From an uncultured Prevotella sp. (GTDB taxonomy: Bacteria; Bacteroidota; Bacteroidia; Bacteroidales; Bacteroidaceae), in contig CALCVP010000008.1 in NCBI GenBank assembly GCA_937907705.1, forward strand, positions 1 to 64,000: a stretch of DNA of 64,000 bases, in the 5' to 3' direction. Made by a program: the position numbers and the translations under genes. The notes under the pieces are model-generated. The model saw only the letters and a program-made list of their open reading frames with translations. It did not search any database and was not told the DNA's origin. The stretch's first letter is position 1. Each line of letters begins with the position of its first letter. Positions 1 to 7,759 of the stretch are shown here, one piece after another.

Positions 1-61
1 TGCAATCGGAGGCTAAAAGCTATGCAAACGGAGGCCGATTGCATAGCTTTTGGAAAGCAGA
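1..61. repeat. 22-base-period intergenic repeat array (array A)
   Basis: Two full 22-base units are visible at 18-39 and 40-61, preceded by part of another unit at 1-17, so the array probably continues beyond the window edge. The first unit starts with AGCTATGCAAACGG and the second is close to its reverse complement (CCGATTGCATAGCT crosses the unit boundary). The pair can therefore fold into a hairpin of about 14 base pairs with one mismatch. It lies upstream of a TonB receptor gene and belongs to the same family as the arrays at 11149, 23495, 33372, 42224 and 60078. Confidence 0.85.
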
Positions 62-85
62 TGCTATAATCCATATAAATAAGGA

Positions 86-116
86 TTGCAGAGATACTTA
101 CAAATAGGTACCTTTG
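86..116 (+). promoter_or_regulatory. Bacteroidetes-type promoter of the TonB receptor gene
   Basis: TTG at 86-88 and TACCTTTG at 109-116 are separated by 20 bases, matching the Bacteroidetes housekeeping promoter pattern (-33 TTG, -7 TAnnTTTG). Transcription would start near 123, giving a leader of about 40 bases before the ATG at 163. Confidence 0.75.
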
Positions 117-162
117 CACCGAATTTGAAAATATAAATAGATAGTTTAGGTATATAGCACTA

Positions 163-2613
163 ATGAAACGAAACATTATTTATCTCGCATTTTTAGGAAC
201 TGCATCGTGTATTCAGGCTGCACCAATATTTAAACCAGCAGCAATAAGCAACAAGCCTATTGCAGAGAATGCAATAGAAAAAACGACTTTTGATGTACAG
301 GACACATCACGCATTTATGATTTAGATGAAGTAGTGGTGGTATCCCAACCCAAAGAGACGGCATTGCTCAGAAAACAATCTATCAGCTCATCCATATTGA
401 CTAACAAAGAGATCAATGCATTAGGCATTAGAGATTTAAGCGATTTGTCTCTCTATGTGCCCTCTTTCTCTATGCCCGCTTACGGTTCTCGGCTCACTTC
501 CTCTATGTATATAAGAGGTATAGGCGCCCGTATCAACAATCCTGCTATCGGCATATACATAGATGATATGCCTTTGGTCAACAAGACATCTTACAATACT
601 CATTTTTATCAATTGGACAGAGTGGATGTACTGCGCGGCCCCCAAGGAACCTTATATGGAATGAATGCAGAAGGCGGCATTGTGCGCATGTATTCCAAAG
701 ACCCTATGAAGTATCAAGGTACAGATATAGAATTAGGCATCGGTACACATTTATATAGGAACATAGAATTTGCCAACTACTCGAAGTTAAGCAACCAATT
801 GGCACTTTCCATTGCAGGATTCTATAATGGACAAAACGGCTTTTTCAAGAATGTTGCTACCGGTGAGCATGCAGACCTATACAATGAAGCTGGCGGAAAA
901 GCCAAAATAGTGTATCAGCCAACCAGCGATTTTCAGATGAATCTGATAGCAGACTATCAATATACCAGGCAAAATGCTTTTCCATACGGTGTCTATCATA
1001 TCGAAGACGAAAGCGTAGCTGCCCCCAATACGAATGGACAGAACAATTACAGAAGGAACACCTTAAACTCTGCACTACAACTAAAATATAACCTTTCGGA
1101 CGTAGAACTGCACTCAACAACCAGCTATCAATACCTGAAAGATTATATGCTGATGGACCAAGACTATCTGCCCCAAGACTATATGCATTTGTGCCAGCGC
1201 CAATTTATGAATGCCTTGACCCAAGAGTTTTCTGCAAGAAGCAGCAAGAAAAGTGCTTGGCAATGGACAGCAGGCGCTTTTGGCTCGTACCAATGGCTAA
1301 AGACAGACGCCCCTGTGTATTTCAACGAAGCCTTCACTAACCGCATTGCTTCCGGCATACAGAAAAGTATGTATAATGCCATTTATAACTCCATGGTGCA
1401 AAAAATGGTGCAGGGCGGAATGCCTCAGGCTGCTGCCGAAAAGTTAGCCAGTGCAAATATAGAGAAAGCCGGCGGCATCAATATGGATGTAAACTTAGAT
1501 GTACCAGGATTATTCCATACCCCACAATTCAATATCGGCTTGTTTCATGAGTCCAACATCATCATCAACGACAGATGGAAAGTTACAATAGGCTTGCGCT
1601 ACGACTATAACAGCATCAGATTAAGGTACAAGACAAATGCTACCATGGCCTTGACTGCCAACGTAATGGGGCAAACGGCTACCAACCATCTGATATCTCA
1701 ACTGGAAAATAACACTCAAGAGCATTTTTCGCAGCTACTGCCTAAAATAGGACTGATGTACAAACTATCAGACAATGGCAGCAATGCCTACATATCATGG
1801 AGCAAAGGCTATCGGGCAGGAGGCTATAACATACAGATGTTTTCAGATATCTTGCAAACGGAACTGAACAATAACAGCACCAAAGCGCAACGCGGCGATT
1901 ATGAAATACCGCACACAGCAGAAGACTATGAGAAGATAGCAAAGACAATATCTTATAAACCCGAAGAGAGCTGGAACTATGAATTTGGTGCGCACTTAAA
2001 CCTTTTTGGCAACAAATTGCATGCTGACTTCTCTGGATATTATATGCAAATTCGCAACCAGCAGCTGTCTGTTATGGCTGGCCAATATGGCTTTGGACGC
2101 ATGATGGTCAATGCAGGAAAGAGTACGAGCTGCGGTATTGAGGTAGCTCTCAGAGGCGCATTGCTCGATGACAGGCTGACTTATGCTGTCAGCTACGGCT
2201 TGACCCATTCTGTATTCAAGAGCTATGAGGATGAGATAAATGGCGAAACCATCAGTTATAAAGACAGGTATGTGCCCTTTATTCCTAAAAACACTATCAG
2301 TGCAAAGGCTGATTACACCTTGCCAATCAACAAAAAACGCGCCTATAACCTGTGCTTTGGCGCAGATGTTACCGCCCAAGGCAAGACCTACTGGGACGAG
2401 ATGAACACCTACGCCCAATCGTTATACGCACTGCTAAATGTGCATGCTGACCTTAACTTGGGCAATTACAGCATCAGGCTATGGGGCAGAAACATTACCA
2501 ACAACAAATACAATACGTTTGCATTTGACAGTTCTGCCTCAGGGCAAAAAGTGTATTTAGCCCAACGTGGCAACCCTATACAAGCGGGAATCGACATTTC
2601 TTTACACTTTTAA
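163..2613 (+). CDS. TonB-dependent outer-membrane receptor
   Basis: An 816-residue outer-membrane receptor that would import a ligand using TonB energy. The N-terminus carries a signal peptide of about 19 residues, followed by a TonB-box-like stretch (LDEVVVVSQ) near residue 55. The plug domain is marked by LRGPQGTLYGMNAEGG near residue 160, and a long barrel ends in the terminal phenylalanine (ISLHF) typical of outer-membrane proteins. It lacks the N-terminal carboxypeptidase-like domain found in SusC proteins, and no SusD gene follows, so it resembles siderophore, cobalamin or metal receptors more than glycan receptors. The ligand cannot be told from sequence. The gene stands alone with its own promoter and terminator. 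Confidence 0.9.
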   Translation: MKRNIIYLAFLGTASCIQAAPIFKPAAISNKPIAENAIEKTTFDVQDTSRIYDLDEVVVVSQPKETALLRKQSISSSILTNKEINALGIRDLSDLSLYVPSFSMPAYGSRLTSSMYIRGIGARINNPAIGIYIDDMPLVNKTSYNTHFYQLDRVDVLRGPQGTLYGMNAEGGIVRMYSKDPMKYQGTDIELGIGTHLYRNIEFANYSKLSNQLALSIAGFYNGQNGFFKNVATGEHADLYNEAGGKAKIVYQPTSDFQMNLIADYQYTRQNAFPYGVYHIEDESVAAPNTNGQNNYRRNTLNSALQLKYNLSDVELHSTTSYQYLKDYMLMDQDYLPQDYMHLCQRQFMNALTQEFSARSSKKSAWQWTAGAFGSYQWLKTDAPVYFNEAFTNRIASGIQKSMYNAIYNSMVQKMVQGGMPQAAAEKLASANIEKAGGINMDVNLDVPGLFHTPQFNIGLFHESNIIINDRWKVTIGLRYDYNSIRLRYKTNATMALTANVMGQTATNHLISQLENNTQEHFSQLLPKIGLMYKLSDNGSNAYISWSKGYRAGGYNIQMFSDILQTELNNNSTKAQRGDYEIPHTAEDYEKIAKTISYKPEESWNYEFGAHLNLFGNKLHADFSGYYMQIRNQQLSVMAGQYGFGRMMVNAGKSTSCGIEVALRGALLDDRLTYAVSYGLTHSVFKSYEDEINGETISYKDRYVPFIPKNTISAKADYTLPINKKRAYNLCFGADVTAQGKTYWDEMNTYAQSLYALLNVHADLNLGNYSIRLWGRNITNNKYNTFAFDSSASGQKVYLAQRGNPIQAGIDISLHF

Positions 2614-2620
2614 ATACAGC

Positions 2621-2657
2621 AAAGTGAGTATCCAAGCCAACAACAGATACTCACTTT
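2621..2657 (+). terminator. Intrinsic terminator after the TonB receptor
   Basis: A perfect 12-base-pair stem, AAAGTGAGTATC at 2621-2632 and GATACTCACTTT at 2646-2657, runs into a T-rich tract. It begins 8 bases after the stop codon. Confidence 0.85.
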
Positions 2658-2769
2658 TTTATTTTTCGCCTCCGCCTTATCACATTATTCCGAAACAAGA
2701 TATACCGTTCTGACGATGCCTTAACGATACTTTTCATATATAAGGCACGTACATATTGACCACAAAAAA

Positions 2770-2816
2770 CACGCATAGCCTTTGTCGTATATTATCTCTG
2801 ACCAAAGCTATGCGTA
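2770..2816. repeat. Inverted repeat, possible relic of the 22-base family
   Basis: ACGCATAGC and GCTATGCGT form the outer stem, extended by TTTG/CAAA across a one-base bulge, around an AT-rich loop. The stem shares the AAAGCTATGC motif of the 22-base arrays, and its length fits two units facing each other. It lies between two convergent genes and could also serve as a terminator. Confidence 0.45.
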
Positions 2817-2877
2817 TCAGTTAAAGAAGAAGTATAATGCTCCCTACCAGGAGTTATAACCTTTGTTTCCCCATACA

Positions 2878-3168
2878 TCAACAATATTGGAACTGATTGA
2901 CAAGAGGCAACTTTGCGATACAAGACGAAATTTTAATGTACCACGCCCCATACTTCTGATGGATGTTCTGTGGCAAATGATTAGAATCTCTCAGTTTAAC
3001 AAGTAATTCCCTTAGAGGCTTACCCGGATTTGGTAAAGAATCTGTCAACAAACCAACACGCGCCAACTCACAGTTGGCTTCAATGTCATTAATTTCTTTC
3101 TTGCCTTGCTTTATCATATAAGTGTCAAGGCACTTCAGAATAGCTGATAAAACACTAAAATCTACCAT
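2878..3168 (-). CDS. Hypothetical protein, 96 residues
   Basis: I do not recognise this family. The product is small, soluble and mildly basic, with no signal peptide or membrane segment. Predicted helices in the first half are followed by a segment (GKPLRELLVKLRDSNHLPQ) that could belong to a winged-helix-like fold, but this is a guess. The start is an ATG with a plausible AT-rich upstream region. The neighbours, a TonB receptor terminator on one side and prmC on the other, give no functional clue. The last 20 or so residues are less convincing, because an overlapping frame continues a further 12 codons. Confidence 0.5.
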   Translation of the reverse strand: MVDFSVLSAILKCLDTYMIKQGKKEINDIEANCELARVGLLTDSLPNPGKPLRELLVKLRDSNHLPQNIHQKYGAWYIKISSCIAKLPLVNQFQYC

Positions 3169-3325
3169 GATATTGATTATTTAAAATGAGACATGGCAAA
3201 TATAAAACTTAATTGTCAAACGACAAAACTTTCGATTAAAAATATCAAAAGAATTATCATTATTTATATAATGACTTACAAAAGTAAATTATTTGCAATA
3301 AATATGAAATAAAAACTACAATCTA

Positions 3326-4165
3326 TCACTTTTCTATAACAGCCTTCATCATGCGTTGCTTGCCAAACATATCTTGCTTTACCACCACTTTCGTAAAGCC
3401 CATCTCCTTGAGTAATTCGCCCATTTGCTCTGCATACACAGGATTGATTTCATAATAAAGCGCCCCACCCGACACCAAAGATGCGGATGCATAACGAGCT
3501 ATTGCACGATAAAACCGCAAGGGGTCATCATCAGGCACAAACAAAGCTATATGCGGCTCATAGCGTAACACATTATCATTCATAGCCACTTTCTCTTTAT
3601 TACAAATGTAAGGAGGATTGCTTACAACAATCTGCCACTGGTCAGATTGCGGCTTTAGTGCCAACGCATCATCCTGTCTGAAAGCTACATTGGCAAGCAA
3701 ACGCCTCGCATTAGCTTGTGCAATGTCTAACGCTTGCTGCGATATGTCAATAGCAGATACCTCTGCTTGGGGCAAATCAAGAGCCAACGTAATGGCTATA
3801 CAGCCACTGCCCGTACCCACATCCAATAGCTTTGGCGAGGAAATTCCGTTCCAGTCTTCCGTAATCCATTGGCAAAGCTGCTCCGTTTCGGGGCGTGGAA
3901 TGAGTACACCCGGTGCCACATGAAACCAACGTCCGCCAAACTCAGCCCTTCCTAACACATACTGCACAGGTTCTGCACACAGCAATCGGTCCATGATTGT
4001 CTGCAAATCAACCTGCTGCTCCTGTGGCAGACTATCCACACCGCCACACAATATATCAGACATAGTCATGCCATAGCGCACATCAAGCACATAACTTACA
4101 ATAGCCTTTGCCTCAGCATCACCATACAATGGACTCAACCTGGTCCACATCTCTCTATAATTCAT
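3326..4165 (-). CDS. prmC: Peptide chain release factor N5-glutamine methyltransferase
   Basis: PrmC (HemK) methylates the glutamine of the GGQ motif in release factors RF1 and RF2, using S-adenosylmethionine, in the cytoplasm. The sequence shows an N-terminal helical domain, the SAM-binding motif LLDVGTGSGCIAI in the middle, and the family hallmark NPPY near residues 183-186, which binds the target glutamine. I chose the ATG at 4163-4165 because it gives 279 residues, normal for the family. The open frame extends 23 codons further upstream with no similarity to PrmC. Downstream neighbours are not clearly linked. Confidence 0.93.
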   Translation of the reverse strand: MNYREMWTRLSPLYGDAEAKAIVSYVLDVRYGMTMSDILCGGVDSLPQEQQVDLQTIMDRLLCAEPVQYVLGRAEFGGRWFHVAPGVLIPRPETEQLCQWITEDWNGISSPKLLDVGTGSGCIAITLALDLPQAEVSAIDISQQALDIAQANARRLLANVAFRQDDALALKPQSDQWQIVVSNPPYICNKEKVAMNDNVLRYEPHIALFVPDDDPLRFYRAIARYASASLVSGGALYYEINPVYAEQMGELLKEMGFTKVVVKQDMFGKQRMMKAVIEK

Positions 4166-4252
4166 CTTCCCGTTTATCTTTACCTTAGCTTTATAAGCAT
4201 AACAACACTTATCTTGCAGAACACTTTCATTCAAGTAATTTCCACCTTTTTT

Positions 4253-4456
4253 CTACTTGTTTTCTATCGTATTATCTTGCTTTACTGCATGTTTCTTCTT
4301 CAAACGTCCGCTCTTGCGTAGCGCTTCATTGATAATCCATTGAAGCTGTCCATTCGTAGACCTAAACTCATCAGCCGCCCATTTCTCTATTGCAGCCATC
4401 GTTTCTGTATCCACTCTCAGCACAAAACTTTTAGTACTCGACTCTCTCTTTGCCAT
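4253..4456 (-). CDS. Arc-like ribbon-helix-helix DNA-binding protein
   Basis: A 67-residue, very basic protein. Residues 9-45 (SFVLRVDTETMAAIEKWA, then a second helix around GQLQWIINEALR) match the ribbon-helix-helix pattern of Arc/MetJ-type repressors: one beta strand followed by two helices. The lysine-rich tail is probably disordered. It would bind DNA as a dimer. It sits next to the four-helix membrane protein and the SPFH gene on the same strand, with gaps of 40 and 223 bases, so it could regulate that group. No toxin gene partner is visible. Confidence 0.75.
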   Translation of the reverse strand: MAKRESSTKSFVLRVDTETMAAIEKWAADEFRSTNGQLQWIINEALRKSGRLKKKHAVKQDNTIENK

Positions 4457-4496
4457 TGTTCCATCTATTATTAATAGCCCTCACAAAATAAACGGG

Positions 4497-5012
4497 TTAC
4501 TTCATCTCTACAGCATTCACCTTATTTTGCACATATTGGTAGTAGGTAAGCCATGAACTTACCGCATGATAGACCAATGCCAGCAAGAGAATAGACAAAT
4601 CGTGTATTTCAAGAAACCACGCATGAAATGAAAATACAAAAGAATTTTCAACAAAGGAAAGCAGCAATGTTACCACTGCATACGACAATATATAGGCAAC
4701 AATAACGTAACAGAAGAACAAACGCTGATGAGAGAAGAACAAATCGCTCATTCTTGTGCCTATCACCACAGCCCTATCCAAAGGCTTCTCACGCTTGAAT
4801 ATATAATATAATCCTACTAACAGCAGAGCCATCGGAATGGTTCCAAACAGTACATACTCTATCCATGAGCCGCCCTTCAGTGCCACTCTCATCATATAAA
4901 GTAAAAATATCAATATAGAAAAGAGCACATATACATATCCTTCCAGTACAGGACTGCACTTATATGAATAAACCTTAATATCTCGTTTCTTTCTTTTAAA
5001 CAGCATCTTCAT
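4497..5012 (-). CDS. Four-helix integral membrane protein of unknown function
   Basis: A 171-residue protein with a basic cytoplasmic N-terminus (KRKKR) and four hydrophobic segments at about residues 25-45, 55-75, 98-122 and 138-158. I recognise no catalytic motif. The open frame reaches a TTG at 5018, but the ATG at 5010-5012 is the better start. It lies between the ribbon-helix-helix gene and the SPFH gene, all on the minus strand, which suggests a shared role at the inner membrane. The 217-base gap to the SPFH gene leaves co-transcription uncertain. Confidence 0.7.
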   Translation of the reverse strand: MKMLFKRKKRDIKVYSYKCSPVLEGYVYVLFSILIFLLYMMRVALKGGSWIEYVLFGTIPMALLLVGLYYIFKREKPLDRAVVIGTRMSDLFFSHQRLFFCYVIVAYILSYAVVTLLLSFVENSFVFSFHAWFLEIHDLSILLLALVYHAVSSWLTYYQYVQNKVNAVEMK

Positions 5013-5235
5013 TTCCAACTACTTTATACATTCCATTCATCTCTGACATATATTCCATTCACCTATGACGCCATATACAAACCATTATCTTTTTGCTACA
5101 AACACATGGATATACACATAGACTGTGCCTGTCTGTTACAAACAGATGAAGAACAGACTATTTCGTTTCCAAGCAAACAATGACAAGGTGATAACCTCAC
5201 GCACATATCACCCCATCATTGCTGTTCTTTGACAA

Positions 5236-6201
5236 TTAATGATTCAATGTGCCTGTGTTGATAACGGGCTGTGCCGTATCATCTCCGCACAAAACCACAA
5301 GCAGATTGCTCACCATTGCAGCCTTCTTCTCTTCATCCAGCTCTACAATATCATCCTGACTGAGCTTATCCAGTGCCATTTTTACCATGGAAACAGCGCC
5401 TTCTACAATCTTTTCACGAGCCGAAATGATAGCCGTTGCCTGCTGGCGACGCAACATAACGGCGGCTATCTCCGGTGCATACGCAAGATAATTGATGCGT
5501 GCTTCCACCACTTCTATGCCCGCCATGGCCAGTCGTTCATCTATGCGTGCTTCCAATTCCTTGTTTATTTCATCGCTACCATCGCGCAATGTCAACTCCT
5601 GCTTTTTAGCATCACTATCGCCATCATAGGCATATTGACCTGCCACCTGTCTGAGAGCGGCATCCGCCTGGATGCGTACAAAGCGTTCAAAAGCATTCAT
5701 AATCTGTGCTGCCGAAGCCGAAACGCCAACTTGCCCAGCTGCTTGCGCCATGGTTTGCGAGTCAATTTCAAACACAGCCTTATAGGTATCCTTGAGCTTC
5801 CACACCAATACCATGCCTATCATCACCGGATTACCCGTCTTGTCGTTTACCTTTATAGGTTCAGCATCAAGGTTACGCGCCCTTAAAGACAGTTTTTTCT
5901 GTGTGATGAAAGGATTCACCCAATGAAAGCCAGCTTTGGTAAAGGTGCCCCGATACTTGCCAAAGAACATCAGCACACGTGCCTCTCCCGGCTCTACCAT
6001 CAAGAAACCACATGCCAATATGATTGACAAGACAAACAATACCACACCTGTGATGCCCAAGAATGTGCTCAATGCAATGCTTTCACTGATGCAAGCCAGA
6101 ATGATTAAGCCTATACTGCCCAATAGCAGCAATAGATTAAGCAGCAACATGCCGATACCATTCACTACGGTTCCATTAAAATCAAATTCTTTGTTTTCCA
6201 T
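5236..6201 (-). CDS. SPFH/band-7 domain membrane protein
   Basis: A 321-residue member of the stomatin/prohibitin/flotillin family. Two hydrophobic segments at about residues 14-38 and 42-66 anchor it in the inner membrane. The band-7 domain follows (VEPGEARVLMFFGKYRGT, then GFHWVNPF), and an alanine/glutamate-rich helical region around 200-280 would drive oligomer assembly. SPFH proteins form large membrane cages or microdomains and often modulate proteases or stress responses. No NfeD partner is encoded beside it, unlike many bacterial flotillins. A good promoter lies upstream at 6301-6332. Confidence 0.88.
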   Translation of the reverse strand: MENKEFDFNGTVVNGIGMLLLNLLLLLGSIGLIILACISESIALSTFLGITGVVLFVLSIILACGFLMVEPGEARVLMFFGKYRGTFTKAGFHWVNPFITQKKLSLRARNLDAEPIKVNDKTGNPVMIGMVLVWKLKDTYKAVFEIDSQTMAQAAGQVGVSASAAQIMNAFERFVRIQADAALRQVAGQYAYDGDSDAKKQELTLRDGSDEINKELEARIDERLAMAGIEVVEARINYLAYAPEIAAVMLRRQQATAIISAREKIVEGAVSMVKMALDKLSQDDIVELDEEKKAAMVSNLLVVLCGDDTAQPVINTGTLNH

Positions 6202-6300
6202 AATTCAATGTATTTAGTTCTGTTATTAATTGTCCATGGCTATGAAATGCAAACATCACTTTATAGAAAGTGTATTTATTATGATATTATTTTAATATCA

Positions 6301-6332
6301 CAAATATATGCAATAATTCCTTGATTTCACAA
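6301..6332 (-). promoter_or_regulatory. Promoter of the SPFH gene
   Basis: Read on the minus strand, TTG at 6330-6332 and TATATTTG at 6301-6308 are 21 bases apart, matching the Bacteroidetes consensus. The leader before the ATG at 6201 would be about 90 bases. Confidence 0.65.
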
Positions 6333-6462
6333 CAACAGAATGGTATTTAACATTATATTAACACAATCATGCCGTCTTTCTGTCAAACCGTTGACTGGAA
6401 GTAACTTACCTTAAACACCCATAAAAAACTGTGCAAACACTTAGGGATAGAGCAAAAAACAT

Positions 6463-6470
6463 TACCTTTG
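6463..6470 (+). promoter_or_regulatory. Promoter -7 element of the MFS gene
   Basis: TACCTTTG matches the Bacteroidetes -7 element and lies 25 bases before the ATG at 6496. The matching -33 region near 6441 reads TTA rather than TTG, so this may be a weaker or regulated promoter. Confidence 0.6.
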
Positions 6471-6495
6471 CACCAAATTTCAGGAATAATAACAC

Positions 6496-7647
6496 ATGAA
6501 GAAAAGTTTATTGGCATTAGCGTTCGGCACTTTAGCGTTAGGGATAGCCGAATTTGTGATGATGGGTATCTTGCCCGATGTATCTAAAAGTCTTGGTATC
6601 AGTATTCCGCAAGCAGGCCATTGTATCTCTGCTTACGCCCTTGGCGTATGCTGCGGAGCCCCTTTATTGGTAGTAGGCCATAAGTATCCACTCAAAAATA
6701 TCCTGCTGTTGCTTGCCTCATTGATTTTCGTAGGTTCTACCCTATCAGTTTGTTCCCAAAGCTATTGGATGCTGTTGGCAGCCCGTTTCATATCTGGTCT
6801 GCCCCATGGAGCCTACTTTGGCGTGGCTTCTATCGTGGCAGTAAAGCTGGCAGACGAAGCCCATAAGACCAGTGCTGTATCTGTAATGATAGCCGGCATG
6901 ACCGTTGCCAACCTGTTAGGTGTGCCCCTTGGCACAGCATTAAGCTCGTCTATATCCTGGCGTTCGCCTTTCTTACTGGTCATGTTTATCAGTATTTTGG
7001 TTATTTATTATATCTGGAAGTGGGTGCCTTCCGTAGGTTCACTGCCCGATGAAGGCTTCAAGCACCAGTTCAAGTTTCTCAAGCATGGCGCCCCTTGGCT
7101 TATTCTTACTGCCACTATGTGTGGCAATGGCGGCATCTTTTGCTGGTACAGCTACATCAGTCCGCTGCTAACTACCGAAGGAGGCTTTGGCTCCGAGGCT
7201 CTTTCTCCGCTCATGGTGTCAGCAGGTTTCGGCATGGTAGTAGGCAATTTGATTAGCGGTCGTCTCTGCGACAAGTACCGTCCTGGCCATGTAGCCTCCT
7301 ATACATGGGCATTGGCTGTGGTCTGTCTGTTGCTGATATTCTTCTTTGCACAGTACGGTTGGCTGTCTGCTGCCCTCATGATCATCACCACAGGTTGCCT
7401 TTTTGCAGTGAGCAGCCCACAGCAATTCCTCATATTGAAGCACGCTCCCGGCGGCGAGATGTTAGGCGGAGCCAGCATCCAGATAGCCTTCAACCTTGGC
7501 AACGCCGTAGGAGCTTTCTGTGGCGGCTTGCCAATAGCCTATGGCTTGTCGCCCCGTTACACAGCTTTAGTGGGCATACCCTTTGTGCTGACAGGTCTTG
7601 TTTCGTTTATCTGCTTTTGCAGAAAGTATGAGAAGAAAGGCCTTTGA
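6496..7647 (+). CDS. Major facilitator superfamily exporter, AraJ-like
   Basis: A 383-residue inner-membrane transporter with about twelve hydrophobic helices. The opening (LALAFGTLALGIAEFVMMGILP) and the helix-4 region (ARFISGLPHGAYFGVASIVA) resemble the AraJ/YdhP branch of proton-coupled drug and sugar exporters. The substrate is unknown. The stop codon TGA at 7645-7647 lies inside a TTTGAAC motif that opens a 22-base repeat array, so the end of this gene and the repeat are joined. Confidence 0.88.
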   Translation: MKKSLLALAFGTLALGIAEFVMMGILPDVSKSLGISIPQAGHCISAYALGVCCGAPLLVVGHKYPLKNILLLLASLIFVGSTLSVCSQSYWMLLAARFISGLPHGAYFGVASIVAVKLADEAHKTSAVSVMIAGMTVANLLGVPLGTALSSSISWRSPFLLVMFISILVIYYIWKWVPSVGSLPDEGFKHQFKFLKHGAPWLILTATMCGNGGIFCWYSYISPLLTTEGGFGSEALSPLMVSAGFGMVVGNLISGRLCDKYRPGHVASYTWALAVVCLLLIFFFAQYGWLSAALMIITTGCLFAVSSPQQFLILKHAPGGEMLGGASIQIAFNLGNAVGAFCGGLPIAYGLSPRYTALVGIPFVLTGLVSFICFCRKYEKKGL

Positions 7648-7741
7648 ACCGCTTTTGAACATCCTTTCAATAATGTTCGAACAACCTTCCAACAGCATTT
7701 GAACAGCCCTTGAACTGTTTTCAAGCTGCTGTTTTCTACCG
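7643..7741. repeat. 22-base-period repeat array, TTTGAAC type (array B)
   Basis: Four imperfect 22-base units at 7654-7675, 7676-7697, 7698-7719 and 7720-7741 begin with TTTGAAC, TTCGAAC, TTTGAAC and TTCAAGC and carry AACAGC-like motifs. A further TTTGAACC at 7643 contains the stop codon of the MFS gene. Units contain both TTTGAA and TTCAAA-like segments and can pair with each other. A related array follows the AraC-type gene at 48422. Confidence 0.75.
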
Positions 7742-7759
7742 TTTTAAAACTTACCCGAC

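Noticed and set aside
2835..2930. Overlapping minus-strand frame ending in VDVWGNKGYNSW, which looks like a protein C-terminus
   Set aside because: It has no start and overlaps the hypothetical gene at 2878. Without a homologue I cannot tell a relic or frameshift from chance.
7670..7690. GTTCGAAC resembling a tRNA T-loop
   Set aside because: It is part of the 22-base array; no acceptor or anticodon stem can be drawn around it.
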